Below are positions 23,801 to 38,500 of a stretch of 64,000 bases of DNA, one piece after another (the stretch's first letter is position 1; each line of letters opens with the position of its first letter). Source of the stretch: Trochalopteron elliotii (lineage: Eukaryota; Chordata; Aves; Passeriformes; Leiothrichidae). The notes beneath the pieces were generated by a model. That model had not been told where the DNA came from. It was given only the letters and a program-made list of their open reading frames with translations, and did not search any database. Location: the NCBI GenBank assembly GCA_024734555.1, contig JANPWX010000246.1:2492256-2556255 (forward strand). Reading direction: 5' to 3'. The position numbers were made by a program, and so were the translations under genes.

Positions 23801-26800
23801 ACTAAAAACTGCTGGGCCATAGCATTCAATACAAACCTAAAGATAATGAGAAATATTGTTCTCAAAAAACTAAAATCAAATTATTGAATGTTTATTCAAA
23901 CTTGTTTATATAAAAGATCCTTTGAAACAGCAGAGAAATAACCTAGTATTTCAGACTGGGACATGGTGACAATCTCAACACCAAACTACTGCTAGCCATG
24001 ATATCAGACCATTGTTCATGGCTTTAGACAGTTGGGTCTTAAACTTCCAACCATGAAGACTGTAGGACCTCTATAACCAACCTGCTTCACTGTCTTCTGG
24101 TGAAAAAATTTCTCCTATATCCAAACTGAGCCTCTTTTGCTTCATTTTATGTCCACTGCCTCTCATCTTCCTGTCACACTCCTCTCAAGAGTCTGGTTTT
24201 ATCCTGTCATTTATGTCTTTGCAGACAAAGATTTCTATTAGGTCCCCTCAATGTCTCTCTTTTCCAAACTTCCCTCAGCTTCTCCTCACAGGCTGAGTAA
24301 TCCACCTCCCTAACCACCTCTGCTGGACTTGCTCAGTCTCTTTTAGCAAAATAGCAATTAGAAACTGAGGAGGCAAACGAGACACATAGTAACACACTCT
24401 TATTCTCACCAATTCAACTTTGAAGCAGCAGCAGTGATATTTCTAAAGTTTGCATTGTCATATATATATATAATTAATATATTTATATATTCCTAGCACT
24501 AGAATGAAACCCCACTGTTCTAAAAGGTTTTCTTCTACAACATTAAAAAACAAAAATGGTTTTCTTTCCTATAATTTTAAACAGGAATTTGAGGAAAGAC
24601 AGAACAGTAGCCAAGGAGCAGAACTAGTTCAAAGTGACAATTTCTTTTGTAGGTTCACACGTTGTCATACGTAGGTACTACTTGGATCATCAAATCAACT
24701 TCTTTGTACTAGGGACACAACTATGCTATATTAAATAGTAAAAAAAATAATGTTTCACTTCTAAATTATCATTTTCCCCCAAAATTCTAACTTCACGTCT
24801 GTTCCAAAATCCAACTTAAACAATTAACCAAATCCTAAAGTTGTTTAAATACTGCATTTCCGTATTAATACATCTTTTCATGTAGCTTTTGAGGACTTGA
24901 ACAAGGCCTGTTGTTTCATTCTTAAATTGAAGAGGAACTGCTTTTCCCCATGAATTTCCCAATATTCTCAGTGTTGTTAACAGAACTGATTAAATGGCAG
25001 ATCAACCTCTCCTCTTCATACCTGGATCTTGCAGATTTGTGGTACTGACAGGCTTCTTTAGTTCAAATCCCAAGAGATACAGAGCTAGGCTGGGAGGACT
25101 GCACTCAAGAGAGGTGATAAGGAGATTCAGAATATGGATCCTTGTTTCATGATGTATTTGTGCCCGCTTCTTTTCCAGCTCCAGCTCTTGATTAGAAAAA
25201 GAAAAAGGAGAAAAAGCAGATATGGTGATCTAATAGAATAAACTTCAGTGTCTTCAAGTTAAGTACAAGAATGTTGAGGGATCAACTTATATTACTGCAA
25301 AGAGATACAAGAACAACATTCCAAATTACTATTAATACAGCTATCAATAATATACCCAAAGCAATATTAAATACTTGTCTTCTGAAAACAGACTCAGTTT
25401 GGAGTTGGCTCATCATACTGTGGACATACGTTAACAAAACATAGGTGCTTTTCATTCTGTTAAAGGTTTCATTCTACAGAAAAAAAAATACTGTTTCCTG
25501 ACTTAAAAGCACTTTTTACACCTCTTTCATTAATTTCATTCCATGCAAAGACAACTGTTTAAGCCATTTTAAGAAGCCTTTTACATACCCTCATCTGGAT
25601 TAATTAATTCTTCTGCATCTTCATTGTCTAAACATTCCACAAATCCAGCCATCAGCTTCTGGCTAACACTCTGTATTCAACAATGAACGGATGGAAATGA
25701 AGACAATTTTAAGAGTACTAAACCAAATACTTTTCATAATTCCCTTCATGTACAGTTGACAGAACTTCTAGACAAAAGTTATACAACCTACATAATAAGC
25801 AAGAGTTTAGAGTCACAGCTGTTCTAAGAACAGGTTAGCAATCAGTGAACAGAAAAAAAATCTACTGTTGTTACATATGCTAAATTATTCTCACAAATTG
25901 AAGACTATAAAGTCACAAAAATCTCTCTATCTCAAAGAATATTACCCTTTTTCTTCTTGAAAACGTGCATGATTGTTTTTTTAATTAATGAAGTAATTGT
26001 TTTCCCAATGCCACAGTAAAAGATGTTTTATATATGAGTAGATATAAAACCAAACACAGATTTAATGTAGTTGACCTAGAAACCTAACCTTTAAAGAAAC
26101 ATTATGAAGCTCCAGTATTTTTCCATCAGTTTCTCTTTCCAGATTCAAAGAAACAGATACTTACCTGATCATGTGTGAAATCACCAACTAGTTTTATCTG
26201 GATGTTGGAATTATCAGAAATACAGCACAAAATCTTGGCACTTTCAAAAGCTAGTTCAGGATTGCTGTTTCCATGATAAAGATACCTTCAAAGACACAAG
26301 ATTATGGCAATGAAATTGTTGAGAAATTAACTTTTTAAGATGGTAATGCACAGATAAGAAATTAACATTTAGAACTAAAACATTTACAAATCAAATTACG
26401 TGAGATAACATTAAAGCTTCAAACAAAATTTCATTCTATATGAAACACTGAATGCTCCTCCATTGGGAGAGATGAATAGGCTGAGCAGGGATAATTTCCT
26501 GGAATTTTTATCATGCTTTTTATCCAAAATCTATATTAAACACTGCTGCATAAGTTAAAACAACTGCTTGCAGGCATTTAATACAGTAAATAATGGACAA
26601 TAATGTAAAACATGGCCAACAACCAAATTCATTTAACTTTCCCACTCTGTGACAACCAGAGTCTGGGGCAAAATGAAATTGTATGCACAGGAATCACTGA
26701 ACATAAGGTAAACAGGAAGAAATCATGAGAGGGGGAAAATTCAGAAGGAAAACCTATAAATACAGATCCCAATCTGCACTAGACAATATCAGACCATACC

Positions 26801-29506
26801 ACCTGTGAAGACATCTCTCCTCACCAAAAAAAATTCATGAGATGCTCTGTGTAAAGAAGCATGGCTAGTGAAACCAGTGAAAGGATCCAGGATCCAAACA
26901 CTTCTGTGCCTCCAAAACTTCTCCCTTCTCAGTACTTTGTACTTACCTAGCGATATTCACCACGTGATCTGCCTTTTTAGTGCGAGGATTGATTCCTTGA
27001 AGCAGCTGCTCCAGTGGTGTGACAATAAGGGAAAGGTGGCTCTCCCGTAACAGATCCATAAAAATATTCTCCTTCTGGAGGGTTAAGTTTAGAAGTGCAA
27101 GGCAATACTGTACAGCTTTCTCTAAATGCTTCTTCCCTGCAGCGCACAAAGAACATGAGAAATACAAAGGACCAGCTAAATAGACTACATTCATAAATGT
27201 CATTCATCAAGCCTTGCACCAAGAAAAAAAAACTGCCAGTTGTTTACCAGTAGGAAAACTTCCCCCAAAATATGATTTTTATATGCAAGAGATACAACAT
27301 CAAGTTACAGAGATGCAATGTTAGCTTTAAATCCTACTTACTACACATTTTAACTTCACGTGAAAAACGAGTTTTAGGCACATACCAGGAAATGGAGCAT
27401 AAGTATCAAGCTGCTTAACCCCTTCTTCTAGCAAACTAAGGCAAAGTTCCAGCATTGGGGACTCATTCAACAGATGATACATCAAATTGAATCCAGGTGG
27501 TTTATATGCTATTATTTCTTCTCCTAAAGACAGAAAGAGTAAAAAAGAATTATAATCTCTAATAAAATCCCCTACTATTACTCAAGTTAGTATAAGCTAC
27601 AAAACATAACAGCCCCCATGGTTCTAAGCAACGTCCTTTGTACAAAGTCTTCAGAGATTTTCTTTATATAGGAGCCATTGAGGAAATTTTAAAAGTTTGG
27701 GAAGAATTGTAGAGGCAATTACAATTACTTTCCAGTATCTAATAGCACAATTTCAAATTCAACCCCAAGCAGATCTGACCAAAAAAAACCTGGAAAAAGT
27801 TTACATCCTGCCAAACCTGCATGAAGACCCTGAATGAAGGAAAAAGCATTTCCAGAAGTCAAAGAGAATGTTCACCGAAACCCTGATCCTCACAGTGTAG
27901 GGATAAACTCCTATGACTCTTGTAACAATGTAAGCAAAAATTAAACTGCTAGCCTAAAATTCAAAGACCTTCATGACATGAAATAAAAGACTAAGACTTC
28001 TAACTTATCTAGGCTCTTCATAAACTGTGGTAGGTAAAAGCAGGAAAACAGTAAGAATCTTTTTTAACACACAAGTGAGAACCAGGGTACAGTTTCTTTT
28101 GGCACCAGCTTTAAAAATGCCCTTTTTCCATTAACTCGGTGTGTGCCACTCCACCACACGCCAACAGACAAGCCATGCCACTGTGGAGCCACACACTGAA
28201 TCTGTTCGAAGAATACATCTACTCAAAACTAGATTAACCCACTTCTCCAACAATCATGGAATCCACAAATAATCATACAAGTTGAAGGATTAGCCGAGGA
28301 CAGGAAGAAGCTAACAAATTCTCTGAGCTAGTTATGCTACCAAGTAATCTTTGTCAAAGTATGAGGCACAGAGGCCTTCTGACTCTAAAGTTTTCAATTA
28401 AAAAGTGGTTCTCACAGCACTGCTTCGAGAAAATCCACAGGCATCATGATGGAATTCATGACAAGAAATCCTGTTTCAAGAAAAATAAATTTAGAGCCCA
28501 AATAAGCCTTAGGTTTCCCATAATGAGGCAAACGTAATCTACTTTGGCCTTTTAAAGAATAGCTGCTCAGAATTAAATTACTTCAGGTCACAATTCCACT
28601 GCTACTGTCTGCTTCCAATAATTTGTGTATCAATAAAATTAATAGTAAAGGTTATCTCAAATACAATGACACCTTTAAATTAACCCTACAAATAGTGGTG
28701 ATTTAGATATAGACCAAAGCAGTCCAGAGGAACAAGCCAAAACCAAGGTGCTGTTCAAGTACCAAATGCTGCTCAACCGAAACAGAAATGAAAGATACAC
28801 AAGTTATCCCCCAGCAGAGACAGGGAAGTGGAAAACAGTGTACTTGAAGACCTGCTGAGTCGGCAATGCAGATCTCGATACTGCGTGGAATTTTTAACAT
28901 CTTCCTATTTTAAAGTCTTGGTCTAGCTTTCCACCAGCTTATTTGCAATATTAAACAAGATCCCAAAATAGAGGCAACAGAATAAAACCAGTTAAAATTC
29001 TGTTTGTCAGTGAAAAAATGAACAAGTTAACCTTGTAACTCCACATATTGGTCCACAAAGTCTTCAAGTTGAGGTTCGTAGTCCCGCAATAATTTGTAAA
29101 ACACTTCCAGAACTACCTCAGCTACTTCCCACTGCAGATAATGAGAAAACAAATCATACACAGATTAAGATGATACTGAAGCAACAAGGCCAAGATGACA
29201 AAGAACACAACACAGTGCAGTGATGTACTGGATCAGAATCATGGCTAGTATTTCAAAATTAGATAGTCATGCCAACAACACTATACTTCATCATGTCAAA
29301 TAATTTGAAAGCCCAAGCTTTCCTTCCGAAGGGAAAGGGAACACAAACAGATTTATTACCTGTTTTAGGCTCTATTATACAATATACCTATTAGGATATT
29401 GTAACTATAAGCAATAAATAATTTTTTATTAGGTATACAGCTAAGAATAGATTAAGAATAGCCAGCTTCCAGGACACAGTTTAGCATGCATTTTCATCCA
29501 GAAGTA

Positions 29507-29550
<44 letters not shown>

Positions 29551-32500
29551 CCAGATTCCTTGGTTCAGCGAGTCAGAAATGTTTTCTGAGGTAACATTGA
29601 GAAAAGGACAAATGTGACTTGTAGATTTGGGCATGTCATGTTCAGAAGTCATTAGCCATGTAGTAGACATGAAGAATCCTGTACAGCAAGTTGAAATTAA
29701 GGAATACAAACTTCTTTTTTAAAAAGTACTTTATACAGGCTCCTTTGAAGTATATTGTGACCCATGAGGGAAAATATCACCTGTTTACCGAATCAAAACA
29801 CTATCAAGTGCTGTAAGTTACTTTTGCTGCATCAAGCTTGCACAGCTTTCTCAAACAGATCTAAGCCACATCAACAACTACATCCTAAAAAACCAATATT
29901 TTCAAACAAAAAATTACTTTTTCAGCAGCTCTCCGGTAAGCTCTGGTGCGGAATCGGAGAAACACAGAATCCCTGAGGAACTGGAGATAGGGATCAAAGC
30001 CTGGAGGGCGGAGACCTGCTCCCAAGTTAGCTGGGAATGAACTCTCCACTAGTGTGCTGATGAGTCGACAGAAGGCACGAGTTAAAGGATATTCCTCACA
30101 TCGGGACTCAATCTCATTCAATTCAACCTTCCCAGGAGGACAGCAAAAAGAGGAGGAGACAAATCACAGATTTTGAGGTAGGAAGAAACATGTTAAAAAT
30201 AACATAATAGCATCATCTGTGGATTACTCCACAGCGAATCAACTTAGCAGCATTTTTGTCTACAGTACAACACAAACATCAAAAGCAGCAAATCATCAGT
30301 ACTGTTATTTCAGCTCAGCAACACACATTAATTCCTTTCTGAGCTACCAGAAGATATGCCCCAGCATTTACTTACTTAGCTTTTATTTACCATTGCTGTT
30401 AGAAGCAAAGTTAGCTGTACCAAGATGTAACAAAAGTGAGTCCAATTCAGGAAAATCTTAGCAAGAAGTGCTCATGAGGAATTTGAGGGTTTAGATGCTG
30501 TTCTGTTAGTAGTATGAAGCTGAACTAGATGCAAAAATGGATAAAATTTTCCAGAAATTACAAGCATGATTGAAAGTAAATTACAAAGCAGTGAAACAAC
30601 AGCATTTATTAGAAGTTTCCCATGGACACAGCAGGAGAGGCAGCCTCTGCAAGTGCTTCCCAAATGCATATGCAGATAATCGGAGAGGCTGCCTAGGTAC
30701 AGAGACTCTCTTACCTCAATACCAATTGCTTGTCTCTGGCCTGGACTTCTCACAGTTTGTAATATCTTCAAAACAGAAAGAAAAATGAAAACAGACCAAC
30801 GCATTTCACATAATTGAAGTGCATCTCCATCATTTTTATCAGGAGTAAAAAGAAGATACTTATCACATGTTAGACCCGAGAAGAGGTTTTCTAAACCCTT
30901 TTAAAGGATAAAAAGCCAAGATTTTTCTGCCTGAGAGGCTGGATTATGTTTGACACTTGTATGCTTCCAGCTTTACATTCTCAAGATCTGCATCATATTT
31001 TCACATTAATGATTTTTATCTTCTATTGGGTAGGGAAAAGACATTTCCTTCATTATCTCTTTCTGTAGTATATTTTAAGAAATACCATAAATTAGGAAGC
31101 AAAGGTGGTGAGATGTCATTATTGTCAGGGTCTCTTATTACCAACTTAAAATAAGGCAGCAACTACAGTTCAAACAGGACTGTTAGGAAACTGTCATTTT
31201 CAGTATCGTTCCAAAGCATTAACTACGTGAAAAAAATTAAAGTCAACAACAGCAAAAAGAAAATTCAGGAGGAAATGCAATACTATTTCAAATATACTAC
31301 TGGCAGTTTCAACAAACTAGGATGGTACAGTTCTAAGCACTTGAAAATCCTAAGATACCTGTGTATATTCCAGGGATTGCCAGAGTGAAGCAGCTATTTC
31401 AGGAGATCTTCCAAAAGCAGTAAGGGTTTCTAATAGCTCTGCTTTCAAAATAGGAGGAATGCTGCACTGCAGAAGTCCCAGGATGACCACTACTGGTGTC
31501 CACTGAGGGTGCTCACAAAGAGCCAAGCGAGCATTCTCACTCTACATGTAGAGTTCAACAGAAAACGGAACTGCAGATTATTACTTTGAAGGTTTTTCAT
31601 GTTTCACAATCTCTAATTCACAGTTAAGTACCAAAGACTCTGCTCTGTACCTGTAGGTACGCAAAATATCAAAAGAACAGCAGACAATTCCAAAGCCATT
31701 TTATTTAAATATTTATTTATTTATTTAAAAGCCAAGCATAAAGACTTACAAGCACTAAAATTGTGCCTATCCACACCGAAAAATTATTTGGATAATACAA
31801 GCTTCTTATAACAACCCACATTTTTTTAGTAGACATACATTCGTGGGAATTAGTCTTTAAGTACTTAGACTCTAGCAGCTTCTTCAAGCATGGGTAGAGA
31901 GACTTTTATCAGTTTTTCTATTACATACATTCTGTACATTCCTATCTGAATATATTTCTGTGAACTCACACTGCATTTGGACATTTGCTAAGAACTTGTA
32001 TCAATTTGTTTTGGTCTAAGAACAGAATCATCACTCAATAAGCTCACCAGACCGAGACTCTGAGATGAACCACTGGACAGTAACAAGCCTACAGCCTCAT
32101 CAAATGGTAATTCCCCACATCCTTAGAACAAAATTATCTTCATTCCAGACTGTGATTTCATGATGCTACAAAGTATTAGCTTTAAAAACTCCCTTTTTTC
32201 CATGCATATCTAATGCTGACATTACAGCTCAAACAGGAACACCCCATTATCCTTACCACCAAAGAGGATTTTTAAAAAACATTCAGTTTCATTCTGTCTT
32301 GTGTTTGCATCAGCAAAACCAAGGCTATCTCACTATGACAGAACTTTTAGGCTGCAAAGTCTGGTGGGTACTTAAGAGCAGAATTCCACACTAATCACAT
32401 CACACAGACAACTCACAATACAAAATTATACACTGCAATTTTATTCTCCTGGAATTCTCTTCCAGTCAATTCATTCAAAACATTTTACAACCTTGGTTTG

Positions 32501-35500
32501 GGGACATTTTAAATCATAACCCAGGAGGTAAAGTTTCACAGCTGATCACTTTCCTTGCCAAATTTCTACCACTTCCTTTTGAATTCAACTATTACTTTTG
32601 CTTTTTCAAACTCATAAATAAAGGCAAAGAAATTTCTACTCCATAGTGATTCATTGTGACTATACCTCACTTCTGAAAGACAACTTCATTACCACCACCA
32701 GAGTCAAGGAAGCAAGAAAATGAGCAATACCAGCAACACAGGAAAAGGCATCATCTCTTTCTGCTTCACCTGCACCTTCAGTGTTTGGTCATTACAGTTA
32801 TTCCTGATGTTTCCCATACTTTTGGAGCTCGCTAATAAAATGACAACTGCTAGGTAAATTTTCCTTACATACTTTTTTGGTCAAGGAGAACTTCAGAGCT
32901 GAATGATGATGGTTTACAAGGAAAAAAAAAGTATTAACAAAGAAAACCAAATAAAAGGTTACTTACCCAATTGACTATAACAGTGGTCAGCTGTAAAAAT
33001 GCAATTAATCCATCCTGTTCTTTCTGTGTGATGCCTCGGAGAGGCAGGTGACGGTACTGGACACTGTCTGCACTTGGCAAGTCTTTCCTTAAGTGCTCAT
33101 GATAAAGCATCAGAGAGTGGAAGAAATGCTCCCAGGAGACAGGACTGCCACCTGCTCCTTGGATATTTTCCGCTAGAAAAATGACAAACAGGTGACAAGA
33201 TTTTCTTTCTACTCTTTCACAGGGTGAAAAGCAGGGCATCTAAAACTAAAAGGAAAACATACTTCTCTAAAGTAAAAAGTAAAGTTCAAAGGAAAGTTAT
33301 TGTATCCAAAATTAATCATTTAGATTTGGGGATTTTTGCTTGTTTATGGGGTTTTTTGAGATAGAAAGGTGCTACTACGAAGAACTAGTAAAAATAAGTT
33401 TTCTGTTTTATGAATTGGAATCTTTGCAGCATTATTTGTATCTTCAAAGTAGGGGGGGGGGGGGGGGAGGTGTTTAATAATTTGACTAATGCAAAATGAA
33501 TGCAAAACACAGGACTGACCAGCATCTCTTACTTTGAGAAAATGCTATGACATTACATGTATCAAAAAATTCTAACTGAACAAAGTGCTTCTGAACAAAG
33601 ACAGCTCACAAAAGTTACACTGTATGTTTTGTAAATTCAGATAACTTTAAGATATTACTCATTTTTTTGTTTTATAATAAGCAACACTGACATTCTACAT
33701 TTCTTACAGCATTCAGACATGGGGTTTTTTTAAAAGAAAGCATTATTTCACTAGGTGAATTGCTTGCTAAGATGCTCAAACATCTAATTACCTTATCTGT
33801 CAGGTTTTTTTTCGAATTACAGTTTTGAGTAAAGCCTTCCAATTTCATCTTTGTACTAACAATTAAATGTTAAAAGTATGAGGCCACAATTCATCTCAAA
33901 TGAGTCTTCACACTCATCAAAAGAAAAGGGAGTTGATAAAGAACTGAAGTGTCACTTCTCTTACCATGACTACTGCCATTGACTTTTAGCAAACTAAAGC
34001 AGTAATGAGCACACTGAGGTCCACTAGCTAGTCCCCGCAGCATTTTCAAGTATGGGATGTAAATTGTGGAAGGAAGTAGATCTCCCATTTGCCTAACAAA
34101 CTTTGACAAGACAACCTAGAACCAATAAAGATCAGTGTTGAAAAAAAAAAAAGTAAATCTGAGTTATAGGAAAACATTAGGCAGCAAAAGTCAGAGAACA
34201 GATTCTAACATAATCAGGGTGGGGTAGGCAAGTTCCTTTGTAGACTGGCCTATTCAGTGAGATATGTTTGGAAGAGAAACAAAACAAAATAATGCATGTG
34301 ATTGCAAAATATACTAACTCTCCAACTCTGTATTTCTAGTGATAAAATTTACTTCAGCTCCCAAACGTTCTACAGTACTATTATTAGCAAGTAAAGAATT
34401 AGTGCGAGTAAAGAATTCAATGTGAGTGTCATATACCTGAACAGTGACTCTCACACACAGTGGTTCCTTTCAGGGTCATATTAGGCTGCTTGCAGATTGC
34501 ACCTGGCCCTAATTTAAGTTGTCAGTATTCTGAGTGGGTCTTGGGATATGTCTGATTTGTCTCGTACAAGGTTTTGCCTAGCACTGCACAGACCTTCAAG
34601 AAGCATTGAGAGCTGACAGCACTCCAGGTATCCAAAGAGTTTTTGGCATGTCTGCTTAGATTGTTTCTTCATTCTAATTTTAAGCCCTGTCTCTTATGGA
34701 CTATCATTTTTGGACCTCAAATAATTAAAATATTCTTAGGACTTTTTACCCCTAAAATACTATCAACTGCAGTTCATAAAGCTTTTTTTTTTTTGTTAAG
34801 GAATCTAACTTCTCAGTTACATGCAAAAGAGGCATGTAAAAGTCATCAGACAAAAAACACAAGAGACTTATCAGAATCCATTTAGCGACTGTAACAAATC
34901 AAACCTAAACAACATTTTCATAGAGGCTTGCTAGTACTCTTTCTTGCTAAGTTTACTGACAACCATGAATGGCTGGCAGTGGCTCATTTTAAGGCAAGCA
35001 ACCATGACCATGCCATGCAGAGCAGGACACATACAAATCAGTCATTGAAAAGAGGTAAGGTCTTCTTAGAAGCTATTTGTAATAAGGACACCAAAAAAAT
35101 TGTTGCTTGAGGGTTTTTTGTTACTTTGGTTTCAAGTTACTAGTAATTACTCAAGAAAATCTAGATAACCTGGCGCTGGGGAGGTCGCTGATGAGCTACT
35201 CCAAGGTAGGAGCCCATGATGGTGGATGTCTGCAGGGGCTCCGATGGACACCAGTACTCGTGGGCAAGTTCCAGATTAAACGGGTCTTTCCTATACAACT
35301 CAGCAATCTGCAAGAAAAAGGAAGATGCCAGAAAAGTATCAACTCCAGGAAGAAAAAACAATTACTTCAAGAATAAGCACTGCCTCTAGATTAGCTAAAC
35401 ATATCTGAGAGGCAAAGCATAGCAGGGCTGGTGTTCTAGTTCTTAAAACTTCCTGAAAATTACAGCTTCTAAATAACAGTATTGGAACAGCTACAGCCAG

Positions 35501-38500
35501 CGAAATTCAAAATGCACACATCAGTAAAAATTTAATAACTTTCCATTTAATTATTATGGATTAAATTATTGCTAAAAAAAGTGTCATTTCTCATTAAACA
35601 ACCATATGCCTACATTAAAATACATTAATTTTACAAGTTAGCCAGTATCATAATTAGAAATCTTACCTGCTATCTGAACATACTAATTTCTCAGAGCAAA
35701 TTTTTATTTCTAGTTCTTTATTTAAGTTTACTGTATCTATCTGAGCTGCTTAAGAAATTTTACACAAATTTTCCTACTAATGTCTATAACCTAAAGGAGT
35801 ATCTTTGGAAAAGATGAGTAATACAAGTTTTTAAATTTCTAGAAAATATAAAACACCTCAGTTCAATATGCAAATCTGTTATTCAGCATGGATTTTTCTG
35901 AAAGTGCAATTAAGTAACCTTAATAGCTAACATTTAAACAAATATGATTTTTATTTCCATTTTTTTAATTAAAAATATGACAGAAAATTCTTTCTTTTAA
36001 ATGTACATTTAAGGTCAAAACTCTACTGAAATAAGGGAATTTGTAATTCCATCAGCCTTGATGGAATCACCTTACCGAGCCTACTCTACAGCAAATACAA
36101 AACAGTTTTTCAAAACTCTCATTACAAATATATCAAAGCATAAGAATTATTTAAACATTTCAATTATTTATCAGAGTAATTGCTAACAGTGGGTAAAACC
36201 TCTAAAACCTTCAAACGTAAGAAACAATGCGGTATTTGCTCACTAAAAAATAATTAAAAACCATGACATTAACATCAGAAACCAAGGCAGTAAATTAATT
36301 CCTTTATATGAAAAATTATAGAAATGTGCATGTACTTAGGGAAAAAAAAATCATCCCAAAAGGAAAAGACCCAGCAGCATATGGTATCATTCAGATACGG
36401 GTTTTCTGATGACAAACGCAAGTCACAGTTGTTATTTTTCACAGTAATTAACAAGAAAATAAGGCTTACTAGAAGCATTAAATGTTCCAGATCTTTCCGA
36501 AGGGAAATAGGTGGATCATTACCCATCTGAATACTCATGTGGATCATGCGAGCGTCTTCATCAGCACGATTTCTCAGCTGTTTTACCTACAGAATTTATG
36601 AAGTGGGAAAAGAAACAGTCATCTATATTTAGCTAAGAATGAAACAAAACAGAAATAATGGAATTGTCTATGTGGCCTATTGTAACTAAGAAAGCAAATA
36701 TACTTGCACAAACATGACAAGTACATTCAGTTTTCTATTTTTTCAATCCTCTCTCCCCCTCAAAAGCTTGCACTCAAAGTTATAGTCAATCACTCACTTA
36801 CTACCAAAGCCCTCAATGCACAGCAAAAGCCCCAAACTTACATCACGGAAGTCTTTCCTAGCTGACTGCACCAGATACTTTGGTTTGGCTTGAAAAGGTG
36901 GATCCTTTCCCTCTTTTTAATTCAGAAGTTAGACAGCTTAGTTTCAAAGAATCTTAGGCCATTATTCACAAGGAGTGACAAGAAACACGTAACGCAAATG
37001 CAAACATCAAAGCAAAATATTCATTCCTGTATATAGATCTTCACCATGAAAGACTACTTCTACTTGCAGCTACTTTATGACTTGAAAGTTCTGAACTGAT
37101 GCAACTTTAGAGTTACTTGGTCTCAGCCAGAAACATTATCACAGGTCAGTAAATACCACAGGAAAAATGACAGAAGAGCTGGAAGAACGGCTTTTTTTTA
37201 TTTTTAAATTTTTTTAACTGCAGTTTTTTTAAAAAAGCAGACATTTAATCAGCATCCTAAACTTGGTGTTGAAAAAACTAATTACTAAACAAAAACCAGC
37301 TGACATTTAATTTTAAATTCAAAAAGCTTTTGAATTAATAGTCTTGTTAAATATTAAGGAGACATACATCAAAGAACAAAAAACAGAAGTAAACAACCAA
37401 TTCAACACATAAAAAAAATAAAACATGTCGACAGTCAATTGAGACTAGCTCATGGTCTATAATATATTTCAATGTGCAAAACTGAATGAGCAGCAAAACA
37501 ATTGGGGGAAAAATAGTTTTACTACAATAATAACAAGAAAAGATTATTAAAATTAGAAGTAACTGTGGAAAGGGTCAAAGCAAACTAGCTAAATCAGTAT
37601 ACTAATTGAACAAGAAAAAAACTGAATGTTGATAAGTTAAATAACGAATTGAGATACTAAAGCCAATTATCAAGCTCTAAACTAATATAATGCAGGCAAC
37701 CAAAAGATTTACCCAAATCATCACTGGCAAGCAGCATAAATGCTAAAACTATGCAGAAGAATTAATTTAAATGCTGACTTAAAGATTTAGGTAAAACTGA
37801 ACAAAGGTTATACAGATACACGAAGCAAAACAAAGACCCTGCCAAACAGACACTTCTTTTTACCTAAAATTAGAGATTCAGTAGAAATAGCTGAGGACCA
37901 TTACCACCACAAGCCAACCATTACCTATCAGCAGCTAAGACAAAAACTTGCCTTGTAGGACTATACACCAATTGCCTACTAAAAATTTCCTGTGAAACAA
38001 CTAGTACTGGTTTATATCAAACTAGAATAAAAATCAATGCTCTGATTTTATCTTATATCCTTTATTACAAAATCCTGCTCGTAATGAATATCTCTCTTCA
38101 TCTTCAGGCATCAGCTGCAAGCAACTGGAAATGTGAGCCAAAGCAAAAAAAAAAAAAAAAAAAACCCAAACCCTAAAAAAAACCCACAACACAACAACAA
38201 ATGCCACACAAAACCCCAAAAACGAACAAACAGCAAAAAAACCACACACACCAAAAAAACACCACCAACCTGAAATGGAATTTTCAGTATTCATTTGAAT
38301 TTTAATAGTGTAAAAAAAAAAACAAACAAACACTACTACCACCATAAAAGGTTGTTTTGCAAATCTCACCACACTGAAGTGTTTTAAAACCCACATTCTG
38401 TATGATATGGGGTTATAACTGTTAAAGTTATTAAAGCTTATGTTTACCAGAAAGTCCTGTAGGAAAGCACAGCTGCAGGCTGGACAGTTGGAGGGTGAGA

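Larger units (their letters stand above)
22969..25021 (-). other. NUP205: NUP205 intron 21
   Basis: 2,053 bp, the second longest fully sequenced intron. It holds a CR1 fragment (24040-24343) and an AT microsatellite (24460-24491). The rest is unique AT-rich sequence. Confidence 0.8.

Noticed and set aside
31345..31359. Exon 13 donor GTATCTTAG as a second U12 site
   Set aside because: It differs from the U12 consensus in the CCTT core and no TTCCTTRAC-like branch sequence precedes exon 14.
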